Assembly: GCF_024172095.1 (NCBI RefSeq)
Contig: NZ_JAMZDX010000002.1
Span: forward strand, 124,001 to 188,000
Length of the DNA: 64,000 nt
Reading direction: 5' to 3'
Source of the DNA: Kitasatospora cinereorecta
GTDB taxonomy: Bacteria > Actinomycetota > Actinomycetes > Streptomycetales > Streptomycetaceae
The notes beneath the pieces are model-generated. The model was not told the DNA's origin, ran no database searches, and worked only from the letters and a program-made list of their open reading frames with translations. Below, piece by piece: positions 46,471 to 54,458 of this stretch (its first letter is position 1; each line of letters begins with the position of its first letter). The translations under genes and the position numbers were made by a program.

Positions 46471-47523
46471 TCAGCGCTCGCTGTCCAGGTGGGCCATCTG
46501 TGCGGCAGCGTACCGGTCACCGGCGGCCGCCCCGTTCGGCACCGCGGCCTCGATCGCGGCCAGGTCGGCGGCGGTGAGCACCACGTCGAGCGCGCCCAGC
46601 GCCTCGGTCAGACGGTCGCGGCGACGGGCGCCGACCAGCGGCACGATGTCCGAACCGCGCGACGCGACCCAGGCGATCGCCACCTGTGCCACCGACGCGC
46701 CCTTGGCGTCGGCCACCGCGCGCAACGCCTCGACCAGGGCCAGGTTGTGGGTCAGGTTGTCGCCCTGGAAGCGCGGGCTGAAGCCGCGGAAGTCGGTGGC
46801 CACGACCTCACGGTCGGCCCGCCAGTGGCCGCTGAGCAGTCCGCGGGAGAGCACGCCGTAGGCAGTGATGCCGATGCCGAGCTCGCGGGCGGTGGGCAGC
46901 ACCTCCGCCTCCAGGCCGCGGGAGATCAGCGAGTACTCGATCTGCAGATCGCTGATCGGGTGGACGGCGGCGGCGCGGCGGAGGGTGTCGGCGCCGACCT
47001 CGGAGAGGCCGATGTGGCGGACGTAGCCGGCCTTCACCAGGTCGGCGATGGCGCCGACGGTCTCCTCGATCGGGACGTTCGGGTCCAGCCGGGCCGGACG
47101 GTAGACGTCGATGTAGTCGGTGCGCAGGCGGCGCAGGCTGTAGGCGAGGGCGGCCTTGGTGGCGGCCGGGCTCGTGTTGTAGCCGAGCCAGGAGTTGTCC
47201 GGTCCGCGCAGGGCGCCGAACTTCACGCTGATCTGCACGTCCGAGCGGCTGCGGCCGCGCAGGGCGTCGTGGAGCAGCAGCTCGTTGTGGCCCATGCCGT
47301 AGAAGTCGCCGGTGTCGAGCAGGGTGACGCCCGCGTCGAGGGCGGCGTGGACGGTGGCGATCGACTCCGCCTCGTCGGACGGGCCGTAGAGGTCGGACAT
47401 GCCCATCAGGCCGAGGCCGAATGCGGAGGTGGTCGGGCCGGTGGTGCCGAGGGTGGTGGTGGGGACGGCGCGGCGGCTGGAGTTTGTCAGGTCGGTGGTG
47501 GCGGCAGGTGTGGTGCTGGTCAC
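46471..47523 (-). CDS. Aldo/keto reductase
   Basis: The 350-aa product is an AKR-family oxidoreductase with GLGLMGMSDLYG, LLDTGDFYGMGHNE (Asp, Tyr), VQISVKFG (Lys) and DIVPLVGARRRDRL for cofactor binding. The usual catalytic His position reads IDVYRPARLDPN, a Arg-for-His pattern common in this branch. It is the first gene of an operon with the TetR regulator. GTG start 47523 follows CGGGAGC. It differs from the aldo/keto reductase at 23832 in sequence and control. Confidence 0.9.
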   Translation of the reverse strand: MTSTTPAATTDLTNSSRRAVPTTTLGTTGPTTSAFGLGLMGMSDLYGPSDEAESIATVHAALDAGVTLLDTGDFYGMGHNELLLHDALRGRSRSDVQISVKFGALRGPDNSWLGYNTSPAATKAALAYSLRRLRTDYIDVYRPARLDPNVPIEETVGAIADLVKAGYVRHIGLSEVGADTLRRAAAVHPISDLQIEYSLISRGLEAEVLPTARELGIGITAYGVLSRGLLSGHWRADREVVATDFRGFSPRFQGDNLTHNLALVEALRAVADAKGASVAQVAIAWVASRGSDIVPLVGARRRDRLTEALGALDVVLTAADLAAIEAAVPNGAAAGDRYAAAQMAHLDSER

Positions 47524-47571
47524 AGGGTGCTCCCGGGATGGTGATGTCTGAGAGGGGGCTGACGTGTTTCA

Positions 47572-47614
47572 ACTATGGCATGTCGAATGACAGATTTCAA
47601 TATCTGTCATTCGA
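47572..47614 (-). promoter_or_regulatory. TetR operator overlapping the aldo/keto reductase promoter
   Basis: TCGAATGACAGAT at 47583-47595 and ATCTGTCATTCGA at 47602-47614 form a perfect 13-bp inverted repeat around 6 bp. On the minus strand a promoter TTGAAA (47600-47595), 17 bp, CATAGT (47577-47572) is embedded, with the -35 in the centre of the palindrome. Repressor binding would therefore block initiation. Confidence 0.82.
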
Positions 47615-48021
47615 TGGGCGTCGATGGTCAGCCCGCCTCCGCCATCGCGCGACTGGTACCAAAGGCTGATCCGACGTCACTCATCAGGCGTGCTTCGGTC
47701 GGGAGCAGGCGATTCGCGCTGCCGAAGCGCCGTTCCGGGTCCATCGTTGAGTCAGGCGTGATCACCCGGTCACGCCCCAGCTCGCCGCACCAGGCCCTGG
47801 GTGCCGTACGCGCCCCGGAGGACTCCGTCCGCCGGGCGTGCGCCCCCGGGTCCGGAACCGGCGGGCGGACTGCCGGGCCACCTCGCAGGGAGACGAACGA
47901 ATCTTCTAGGCTCGCTTCTCGGCCGCCCTGCGCCCGGTGCCCGGTAGCACCGCGCCGAGGAGGTCGACGTCCACGGGCCCCGGGCCGAGCCGGGGTCTCC
48001 GGACCGAGCGAGGAGGACGCA
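47615..48021. other. Divergent intergenic region, 407 bp
   Basis: No gene is convincing. Near 47905 TTCTAGGCT could be a -10, and GAGGAGG at about 47957 is a ribosome-site-like sequence without a start codon at proper distance. The region probably carries the promoter and leader of the 63-aa ORF and M20 peptidase pair. Confidence 0.5.
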
Positions 48022-48213
48022 GTGTTGCCCAGCCCGAGGTCGCACCATCTGACCTTGCCCACTCCGACACCGGGCCGCGGGCTCGCAGCCGCCGGCCGCG
48101 CACTCCGCTCGAACGCACTGCCCCCGACCGTCTCCTTCGCGGCCGTCACCGCCCTCGCGGCCACCGGCCCGGTCGACGTCCTCCCGCCGAGCAGCGCCGG
48201 AGGTGCCCGGTGA
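48022..48213 (+). CDS. Small hypothetical protein, 63 aa, coupled to the M20 peptidase
   Basis: GTG 48022 follows GCGAGGAGGACGCA, an excellent ribosome site. The 63-residue product begins VLPSPRSHHLTLPTPTPG and continues with GRGLAAAGRALRSNALPP and an Ala/Val-rich tail ending SSAGGAR. Its stop overlaps the GTG of the M20 gene (GTGA), so the two are co-translated. There is no membrane helix and no cysteine. It might be a leader ORF for coupling, a chaperone-like partner or a peptide substrate; nothing in the sequence decides. Confidence 0.5.
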   Translation: MLPSPRSHHLTLPTPTPGRGLAAAGRALRSNALPPTVSFAAVTALAATGPVDVLPPSSAGGAR

Positions 48214-50258
48214 GCGCCAACACCGTCGCCCCCGCCGCGGGCACCCCCGCGGGTACCCCCTCGGGCCCCGCCGGAGGGTCCACCGGAACCCGGGATGCGA
48301 CCGAGCGTGCCGCCGTGGACGGTTCACCCGAAGGAGACCATCCCTCACCGGCCGACGGATCGTCCGTCACCCCCGGCGCGCCCGACGCCGCCGCCGTTGA
48401 CGCCCTCCCCGCGATAGCCTCACCCGCTCCGGACCCGCACGCCGCCGCCATCGCAGCCGCCGCCGACACCGCGTCCGCCGCCCGCGCCTCGATCGCCACT
48501 GCCGACGAGGACGCCGCCGTCGCGGTCACCGAGTCCGACCCGAACGCCACCGCCGCTGCCACCGCCACCGCTGGCCGGGTCGCCGCCGCTCCTGCTCGGA
48601 CTGCCGTGCCGAACACTCCGGCGATACGCGCCGCCGGCGCCCCGATTCTGCGTGGCGGGGCCCTGGCCGGCGCCGTCGCCACCCGCACGTCCGGGGCGAC
48701 GACCCCCGTGGTCCGGCCCGTCGCCGGGGCCCCCGCCGGCCGGGCCGCCGCCGGAGCGAGCCCCTCGGTACGGGCCACCACCGGCGGACTCGGATCAGTC
48801 ACCCGTGCCGCTGCCGCTCCGGCCACTCCCTCCACCCCTGCCGTGCGCGCCACGACCTCCGCCGCCGGCGCCCCGACGGTTCGGACCGGAACCGTGTCGG
48901 TCGGCAGGTCGGCCGCGCCGCCGGCGGTCACGCCGACCAGCGGTACCCCCGTGCTCAAGGCCGCCGCCGTCACCGCGAAGGCGACCGCGACCGCGACCAC
49001 GTCCGCCTCCGCGTCGACCCGCGGTGCGTCCGCGGCACCACCCGCCGTACCAGCCGACCCCGCCGACGCCGTGGATGTGGCCGTCACCGCCGCGCTGCCC
49101 GGCCTGCCGCAGGCGCTGAGCACGCGCGCCCGTACGCTGGCCGGAGCCGTGCGGCGCCGGTGCGCGGACCTGGCGCGGATGGAGTCGCCGTCCGGCGATG
49201 CGCCGCGGCTGAACGCCCTCGCCGAGGAACTCGGCGCGGGCTTCGCCGCCACCGGTGCGACCGTGCGCCGCGAGCCCGGTCCGGCCGGTGACCACCTGGT
49301 CATGGAGTGGGCGGGCGAACGCGAGGACCTGCCGCACCTGCTGGTGGTCGGGCACCACGACACCGTCTGGCCGGCCGGCACCCTCGCGGACTGGCCGGTC
49401 GAGGAGAGCGAGGGCCGGCTCAGCGGTCCCGGCGTGCTGGACATGAAGGCCGGACTGGCCCTGCTGGAGGGCGCGTTCGCGCTGCTCGCCGACCTCGGAC
49501 AGCGGCCGTACTGCCCGGTCAGGCTGGTGGTGGTCGCGGACGAGGAGGTCGGCAGCCCGGACGGCCGTCGGCTCTTCGAACGTCAACTCGCGGGCGCCGC
49601 GGCGGTACTGGGTCTGGAACCGGCCCACCCCGACGGGCGGCTGAAGACCGCCCGGCGCGGGTCGAGCCGGGTCCGGCTCACCGTCACCGGCCGCGAGGCC
49701 CATGCCGGGAACGACGCCGCCGAGGGCGTGTCGGCGGTCGACGAGCTGGTGGACCAGCTGGTGGCCGTCCGCGGACTGACCCGCCAGCCCGGGACGGAAC
49801 TCAACACCGGCCGGATCACCGGCGGTACCCGCGCCAACGTCATCGCCGGTCGGGCGGAGGCGGAGCTCGGCCTGCGCTTCGCCAGCGCCGAGGCGCAGCG
49901 CCGCACCCTCGACACCCTCGCCCACCTCACCGCGCTCCGGCCGGGGGCGCGGATCCGGACCGAGGTGCTGTCCAGCCGGCCGACCTGGCCCGAGCGGAGC
50001 GGCAACCCGCTGCTGCGGCACGTCCGTTCGCTCGCGGCGGTGCTCGGTCAGCAGTTGGACGGCGCACCGGCCGGCGGGGCCGGCGACACCAACCTGGCGG
50101 GTGCCCGCGGCCTGCCGACCCTGGACGGCCTCGGCGCGGTCGGCGCCGGTCCGCACGCGCGCCACGAGCACATCCGGGTCGACCAGTTGGCGCCCCGGAT
50201 CGCGCTGCTGGCGGGCCTGTTGGCCGTCCCGCTGCCCCGCCTGCGGGGTCGGAGCTGA
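48210..50258 (+). CDS. M20-family metallopeptidase with a long low-complexity N-terminal extension
   Basis: The 682-aa frame has two parts. Residues 1 to about 290 are Ala/Thr/Pro/Val rich with irregular repeats of the form TPAIRAAG, SPSVRATTGG, TPAVRATTSAAG, PTVRTG, carrying Arg or Lys at spacing of 8-18 residues; no signal peptide or helix is visible. The C-terminal 390 residues are a carboxypeptidase G2-like M20 enzyme: VVGHHDTVWPAG (zinc His, Asp), GVLDMKAGLALLEG (bridging Asp), VVADEEVGSPDG (catalytic Glu, Glu ligand), VTGREAHAGND and late HEHIRVDQL (His). GTG 48210 overlaps the 63-aa ORF. Codon bias is coding-like throughout, so the extension is probably real. A later GTG near 49077 has no ribosome site. 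Confidence 0.78.
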   Translation: MSANTVAPAAGTPAGTPSGPAGGSTGTRDATERAAVDGSPEGDHPSPADGSSVTPGAPDAAAVDALPAIASPAPDPHAAAIAAAADTASAARASIATADEDAAVAVTESDPNATAAATATAGRVAAAPARTAVPNTPAIRAAGAPILRGGALAGAVATRTSGATTPVVRPVAGAPAGRAAAGASPSVRATTGGLGSVTRAAAAPATPSTPAVRATTSAAGAPTVRTGTVSVGRSAAPPAVTPTSGTPVLKAAAVTAKATATATTSASASTRGASAAPPAVPADPADAVDVAVTAALPGLPQALSTRARTLAGAVRRRCADLARMESPSGDAPRLNALAEELGAGFAATGATVRREPGPAGDHLVMEWAGEREDLPHLLVVGHHDTVWPAGTLADWPVEESEGRLSGPGVLDMKAGLALLEGAFALLADLGQRPYCPVRLVVVADEEVGSPDGRRLFERQLAGAAAVLGLEPAHPDGRLKTARRGSSRVRLTVTGREAHAGNDAAEGVSAVDELVDQLVAVRGLTRQPGTELNTGRITGGTRANVIAGRAEAELGLRFASAEAQRRTLDTLAHLTALRPGARIRTEVLSSRPTWPERSGNPLLRHVRSLAAVLGQQLDGAPAGGAGDTNLAGARGLPTLDGLGAVGAGPHARHEHIRVDQLAPRIALLAGLLAVPLPRLRGRS

Positions 50259-50446
50259 GAACGGGGCCGTGAGGTCGGCTTGCGAGGGTCGGTCCTGAGC
50301 GCAGCCGCGCCGCCCGCGACGCCCGCGGTGTCGGCAACGGTGGAGTTGCCGGGGGGTCGACCGGCAGGTGGTCCGGAACGCGTTCGCGGACGCGGCCTGA
50401 CCACTGGGCGACGGATCTCCGGAGAGGGGCCCGCCCGGAGACCGGC

Positions 50447-50520
50447 AGCACCCCCGCAGCGCCCGCAGTCCCCGCAGCACCCCCGCAGCCCCCCGCAGCC
50501 CCGCAGTGATCCGCAGCGCC
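50447..50520. repeat. CCCGCAG short repeats upstream of paaA
   Basis: About eight iterations of a CCGCAG(N)CC unit occupy this stretch. The rest of the 50259-50635 gap holds no gene; the paa promoter is at its right end. Confidence 0.7.
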
Positions 50521-50568
50521 CTTGGAGCCTCCCCGGGCGACCCGCGGCGAAGTGCGGTGATCCGTGCC

Positions 50569-50619
50569 TTGTCAGAGCGGCGCCGCGCCGTACACAATGG
50601 AACCGACCGAACGGTCAGT
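50569..50619 (+). promoter_or_regulatory. paa promoter with PaaR-type operator
   Basis: TTGTCA (50569-50574) and CACAAT (50593-50598) are 18 bp apart. ACCGACCGAACGGTCAGT at 50602-50619 is, on the other strand, an exact match to ACTGACCGNNCGGTCGGT, the motif described for the TetR-type PaaR repressor of phenylacetate genes in Corynebacterium. It overlaps the expected transcription start, fitting repression. No paaR gene lies beside it. Confidence 0.78.
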
Positions 50620-50635
50620 CGGGAGGTGGGTGGAA

Positions 50636-51586
50636 GTGACTGCGACGGATTCCGGCGAGCGCGCGCTCGAGGATCGCTTCGAGGCAGTGGTCGGTGCCGA
50701 CCAGCGGGTCGAGCCGCGGGACTGGATGCCCGAGGCGTACCGGGCCACGCTGGTGCGGCAGATCGCGCAGCACGCCCACTCGGAGATCATCGGCATGCAG
50801 CCGGAGGGCAACTGGCTGACCCGGGCGCCCTCGCTGCGGCGCAAGGCGATCCTGCTGGCCAAGGCGCAGGACGAGGCCGGCCACGGCCTGTACCTGTACG
50901 CGGCGGCGGAGACCCTCGGGGTCGACCGGGCGGAGCTGACCGAGAAGCTGATCGACGGCCGCCAGAAGTACTCCTCGATCTTCAACTACCCGACGCTGAC
51001 CTTCGCCGACGTGGGCGTGATCGGCTGGCTGGTGGACGGCGCGGCGATCTGCAACCAGGTGCCGCTGTGCCGCTGCAGCTACGGGCCGTACGCCCGGGCG
51101 ATGGTGCGGATCTGCAAGGAGGAGTCCTTCCACCAGCGGCAGGGCTACGAGCTGCTGATGACGCTGATGCGCGGCACCGAGGCGCAGCGCGCGATGGTGC
51201 AGGACGCGGTGGACCGCTGGTGGTGGCCGTCGCTGATGATGTTCGGCCCGCCGGACGGCGACTCGCCGAACACCGAGCGTTCGATGGCGTGGCGGATCAA
51301 GCGGCACACCAACGACGAGCTGCGGCAGCGCTTCGTCGACATGACCGTCCCGCAGGCCCAGCACCTGGGCGTGACCCTCCCGGACCCGGCGCTGGCCTGG
51401 AACGAGGAGCGCGGCGGCTGGGACTTCGGCGAGCCGGACTGGTCGGAGCTGAAGCAGGTGATCAAGGGGAACGGCCCCTGCAACGCGGAGCGCGTCGAGC
51501 GCCGCCGGGCCGCCCACGAGGACGGTGCCTGGGTCCGGGAAGCGGCCCTGGCCCACGCGGAGAAGAAGAGGCGGAGCGCGCAGTGA
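50636..51586 (+). CDS. paaA: 1,2-phenylacetyl-CoA epoxidase, catalytic subunit PaaA
   Basis: The 316-aa product is the di-iron oxygenase subunit that epoxidises phenylacetyl-CoA. The carboxylate-bridged site is seen in [14 protein letters not shown] and [41 protein letters not shown] is the characteristic start of the fold. GTG 50636 was chosen because GGGAGG lies 9 nt upstream; GTG 50630 is too close to it. It opens the paaABCDE operon and its stop overlaps paaB. Confidence 0.95.
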   Translation: MTATDSGERALEDRFEAVVGADQRVEPRDWMPEAYRATLVRQIAQHAHSEIIGMQPEGNWLTRAPSLRRKAILLAKAQDEAGHGLYLYAAAETLGVDRAELTEKLIDGRQKYSSIFNYPTLTFADVGVIGWLVDGAAICNQVPLCRCSYGPYARAMVRICKEESFHQRQGYELLMTLMRGTEAQRAMVQDAVDRWWWPSLMMFGPPDGDSPNTERSMAWRIKRHTNDELRQRFVDMTVPQAQHLGVTLPDPALAWNEERGGWDFGEPDWSELKQVIKGNGPCNAERVERRRAAHEDGAWVREAALAHAEKKRRSAQ

Positions 51587-51876
51587 CCGAGAACAAGGCC
51601 GGCTGGCCGCTGTACGAGGTGTTCGTCCGGCCGCGGCGCGGGCTGAACCACGTGCACGTCGGTTCGCTGCACGCCGCCGACGACCGGATGGCCCTGCTGA
51701 ACGCCCGCGACCTGTACACCCGGCGCAACGAGGGCGTCAGCCTCTGGGTGGTGCGCTCGGACGCGATCTGCGCCTCCACCCCGGACGAGCAGGACCCGTT
51801 CTTCGCCCCCAGCGGTGACAAGGTCTACCGCCACCCGACCTTCTACGACATCCCCGAGGATGTCCCGCACATCTGA
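51583..51876 (+). CDS. paaB: 1,2-phenylacetyl-CoA epoxidase subunit PaaB
   Basis: The 97-aa product matches the small PaaB subunit, with [23 protein letters not shown] and [16 protein letters not shown]. PaaB bridges PaaA/PaaC pairs in the epoxidase complex. GTG 51583 overlaps the paaA stop (GTGA). The C-terminus [14 protein letters not shown] is well conserved. Confidence 0.95.
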   Translation: MTENKAGWPLYEVFVRPRRGLNHVHVGSLHAADDRMALLNARDLYTRRNEGVSLWVVRSDAICASTPDEQDPFFAPSGDKVYRHPTFYDIPEDVPHI

Positions 51877-51879
51877 GCC

Positions 51880-51975
51880 ACGGATTCCGAGACCGGGATC
51901 CCGACACCGCGGATTTCGACGGCTCGCGATCCCCGGGACCGGGATTGCCGGAGCCGGGATTCCGAGCCAGGGATG
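51880..51975. repeat. GGGATTCC-type repeats between paaB and paaC
   Basis: The spacer holds several imperfect copies of a CCGGGATTCCGAG-like unit (for example ACGGATTCCGAGACC, CCGGGATCCCGACACC, CCGGGATTGCCGGAG, CCGGGATTCCGAGCC). It interrupts an otherwise overlapping operon and may have arisen by local duplication. Confidence 0.7.
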
Positions 51976-51984
51976 GATGCCGAG

Positions 51985-52866
51985 ATGACCGACGACCACG
52001 TCTACCTCTCCCTCGCCGAGGCGGGCCCGGAGCCCGAGGGCGAGGCCCGCTGGGCCTACGGCACCGGGTTCACCGACCCGCTGCTCGGTGTGGACACCGC
52101 GCTGCCGGCCGGTGTCGACGGCGCCGACCTCGCCGTCTACTGCCAGCTGCTCGGTGACGACGCGCTGGTGCTCTCCCAGCGGCTGATCGAGTGGGTCACC
52201 TGCGCCCCGGAGCTGGAGGAGGAGGTCGCGCTCGCCAACCTCGGCCTCGACCTGCTCGGCCAGGCCCGCCACCTGCTGACCCGGGCCGGCCAGGCCGACG
52301 GCAGCGGGCGCACCGAGGACGACTTCGCGTACCTGCGCGAGGAGCAGGAGTTCCGCAACGTCCGGCTGGTCGAGCTGCCGAACGGGGACTTCGCCGAGTG
52401 CGTCGCCCGGCTGCTGCTGTTCGCGACCGCCCGGCACGCCCTGTACGAGCGGCTGGCCACGCACCCGGACCGGGTGCTGGCCGCGGTCGCCGCCCGGAGC
52501 GTGAAGGAGCTGGCGTACCACATCGAGTACGCGGGGTCGTGGCTGCTGCGGCTGGGTGACGGCACCGAGCTGTCCGCCCGGCGGATGCAGGCCGCGCTGG
52601 ACGCCCTCTGGCCGTGGCTGGACGAGCTGTTCACCCCGCACGAGGTGGAGCTGCGGCTCGGCGTGGACCCGTCGGAGCTGCGCGAGCCGGTTTTGGCCTC
52701 GCTCGCGGCGATGATCGCCGAAGCCACCCTGGCCGTCCCGACGGCGCAGCCGCGCGCCTTCGTCAACGGCCGCGGCGGCCGCCACGGCGTCCACACCGAG
52801 GCGCTCGGCCCGCTGCTGGCCGAACTGCAGGTGGTGGCCCGCGCCCACCCGGGTGCGACATGGTAG
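51985..52866 (+). CDS. paaC: 1,2-phenylacetyl-CoA epoxidase, structural subunit PaaC
   Basis: The 293-aa product is the PaaC subunit, a ferritin-like partner of PaaA that lacks a full di-iron site. EVALANLGLDLLGQARHLLT, FRNVRLVELPNGDFAECVARLLLF and SVKELAYHIEYAGSWLLRLGDG are characteristic. ATG 51985 (MTDDHVYLSLAE) is preferred because AGGGA lies about 11 nt before it; ATG 51973 is an alternative four codons earlier. Its end overlaps the paaD start (ATGGTAG). Confidence 0.93.
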   Translation: MTDDHVYLSLAEAGPEPEGEARWAYGTGFTDPLLGVDTALPAGVDGADLAVYCQLLGDDALVLSQRLIEWVTCAPELEEEVALANLGLDLLGQARHLLTRAGQADGSGRTEDDFAYLREEQEFRNVRLVELPNGDFAECVARLLLFATARHALYERLATHPDRVLAAVAARSVKELAYHIEYAGSWLLRLGDGTELSARRMQAALDALWPWLDELFTPHEVELRLGVDPSELREPVLASLAAMIAEATLAVPTAQPRAFVNGRGGRHGVHTEALGPLLAELQVVARAHPGATW

Positions 52867-53372
52867 GCACCGCCTCCGCCGCCTGGGAGGTCGCGGCCGC
52901 CGTGCCCGACCCCGAGCTGCCGATGCTCACCCTCGCCGACCTCGGCATCCTCGCCGAGGTGAGCGAGCAGGACGGTACGGTGACCGCCTGGATCACCCCG
53001 ACCTACTCGGGCTGTCCGGCGGTCGCCGAGATGGCCGCCAACGTCGACTCCCGGCTGCGGGCGGCCGGGTACGGCGAGGTGGCGGTCCGGCTGCGGCTGG
53101 ACCCGCCGTGGTCGACCGACCGGATCAGCGCCGAGGGCCTGCGCAAGCTCGCCGAGGCGGGCATCGCCCCGCCGGGCCCCGCCGGCGCCCACCCCGGGCA
53201 GTCCACCGGGCCGACCGCGCTCGCGCTCGGCCCCACCCGGCGGGCGGTGACCTGCCCGCAGTGCGGTTCCACCGACACCGAGGAGCTCTCCCGCTTCGGC
53301 TCCACCGCCTGCAAGTCCCTCTGGCGCTGCCGCAGCTGCCGCGAGCCCTTCGACCGGATCAAGGAGATCTGA
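52860..53372 (+). CDS. paaD: PaaD, Fe-S cluster assembly protein of the epoxidase
   Basis: The 170-aa product has a DUF59/MIP18-like N-terminal half (VPDPELPMLTLADLGIL, PTYSGCPAVAEM) and a C-terminal zinc-ribbon-like cysteine set (CPQCGSTDTEELSRFGSTACK, CRSCREPFDRIKE). PaaD is needed for maturation of the epoxidase system. It overlaps paaC at its start and paaE at its end (TGATG). Confidence 0.93.
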   Translation: MVGTASAAWEVAAAVPDPELPMLTLADLGILAEVSEQDGTVTAWITPTYSGCPAVAEMAANVDSRLRAAGYGEVAVRLRLDPPWSTDRISAEGLRKLAEAGIAPPGPAGAHPGQSTGPTALALGPTRRAVTCPQCGSTDTEELSRFGSTACKSLWRCRSCREPFDRIKEI

Positions 53373-54436
53373 TGGCCGTCCGCCGACCGACGTTCCACGA
53401 GCTGCCCATCGCGGTGCTGGAGCCGCTCTGCGAGGACGCGGTGGCGGTCACCTTCGCGGTGCCCGACGGCCTCGCCGAGGAGTTCGCCTTCCGTCCGGGC
53501 CAGACGCTCACCCTGCGCCGGATGGTCGAGGGCGCCGACGAGCGCCGCTCGTACTCGCTCTGCTCGCCGGTCGGCGGCAGCCTGCGGATCGCCGTGCGGG
53601 AGGTGCCCGGCGGGCTGTTCTCGCGCTGGCTGGTGCGGGACGCGGCGGTCGGCGAGACGGTCGAGGTGCTGCCCCCGTCCGGCCTGTTCAGCCCCGAGCT
53701 GGGGGTGCCCGCCCACCACGTGCTGATCGCCGCCGGGTCGGGCATCACCCCGATGCTGTCGATCGCCGGCTCGGTCCTGGACGCCCACCCCGACTCCCGG
53801 GTCACCCTGCTGTACGGCAACCGGCGCAGCGACACCGTGATGTTCGCCGACGAGCTGGCCGACCTGAAGGACCGCCACCTGGACCGGCTACAGCTGGTCC
53901 ACGTGCTCTCCCGGGAGAGCCGCGACGCCGAGCTGCTCAGCGGCCGGCTCGACCCCGAGCGGGTCGAGGCCCTGCTCACCGCGCTGGTCGACGTGGACAC
54001 CGTGGACCACTTCTGGCTCTGCGGCCCGTACGGCATGGTGACCGGCGCCAAGGAGCTGCTGGCCGGGCTCGGCGTGCCGGGCGAGCGGATCCACCAGGAG
54101 CTGTTCCACGCCGAGGACGAGCCGGTCGCCGAGCGGCCCGAGGAGGCCGTGGACGGGGAGGCCAGCGAGGTCACCGTGGTGCTCGACGGGCGCGCCAGCG
54201 CGCTGTCGCTGCCGCGCGACCGGTCCATCCTGGACGGCGCGCAGCGGTCCCGGCCGGACCTGCCGTTCGCCTGCAAGGGCGGCGTCTGCGGCACCTGCCG
54301 GGCGCTGGTCTGCGACGGCGAGGTGGAGATGCGGCGCAACTTCGCCCTGGAGGAGAAGGAGGTCGCGGCCGGCTACGTACTGACCTGCCAGGCCCGGCCG
54401 GTCTCCGACAAGGTGACCGTCGACTTCGACCGCTGA
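53372..54436 (+). CDS. paaE: 1,2-phenylacetyl-CoA epoxidase reductase PaaE
   Basis: The 354-aa product passes electrons from NADPH to the epoxidase. It has the flavin domain with RSYSLCSP, the NAD(P)-binding domain with LIAAGSGITPMLSI and LCGPYGMV, and a C-terminal plant-type ferredoxin with Cys ligands in ACKGGVCGTCRALVC and a later YVLTCQARP. ATG 53372 overlaps the paaD stop. It is the last paa gene here; later pathway genes (paaG, paaZ, paaK) are outside the window or elsewhere. Confidence 0.95.
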   Translation: MAVRRPTFHELPIAVLEPLCEDAVAVTFAVPDGLAEEFAFRPGQTLTLRRMVEGADERRSYSLCSPVGGSLRIAVREVPGGLFSRWLVRDAAVGETVEVLPPSGLFSPELGVPAHHVLIAAGSGITPMLSIAGSVLDAHPDSRVTLLYGNRRSDTVMFADELADLKDRHLDRLQLVHVLSRESRDAELLSGRLDPERVEALLTALVDVDTVDHFWLCGPYGMVTGAKELLAGLGVPGERIHQELFHAEDEPVAERPEEAVDGEASEVTVVLDGRASALSLPRDRSILDGAQRSRPDLPFACKGGVCGTCRALVCDGEVEMRRNFALEEKEVAAGYVLTCQARPVSDKVTVDFDR

Positions 54437-54458
54437 CCCGGCCGCTCCCGGGCCGGCC

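Noticed and set aside
47575..48213. Longer start for the 63-aa ORF at 47575
   Set aside because: The upstream part lies over the TetR operator and lacks a ribosome site; GTG 48022 has an excellent one.
50447..50520. CCCGCAG repeats as a CRISPR-like array
   Set aside because: Units are 7-9 bp without unique spacers; it is simple repeat DNA.
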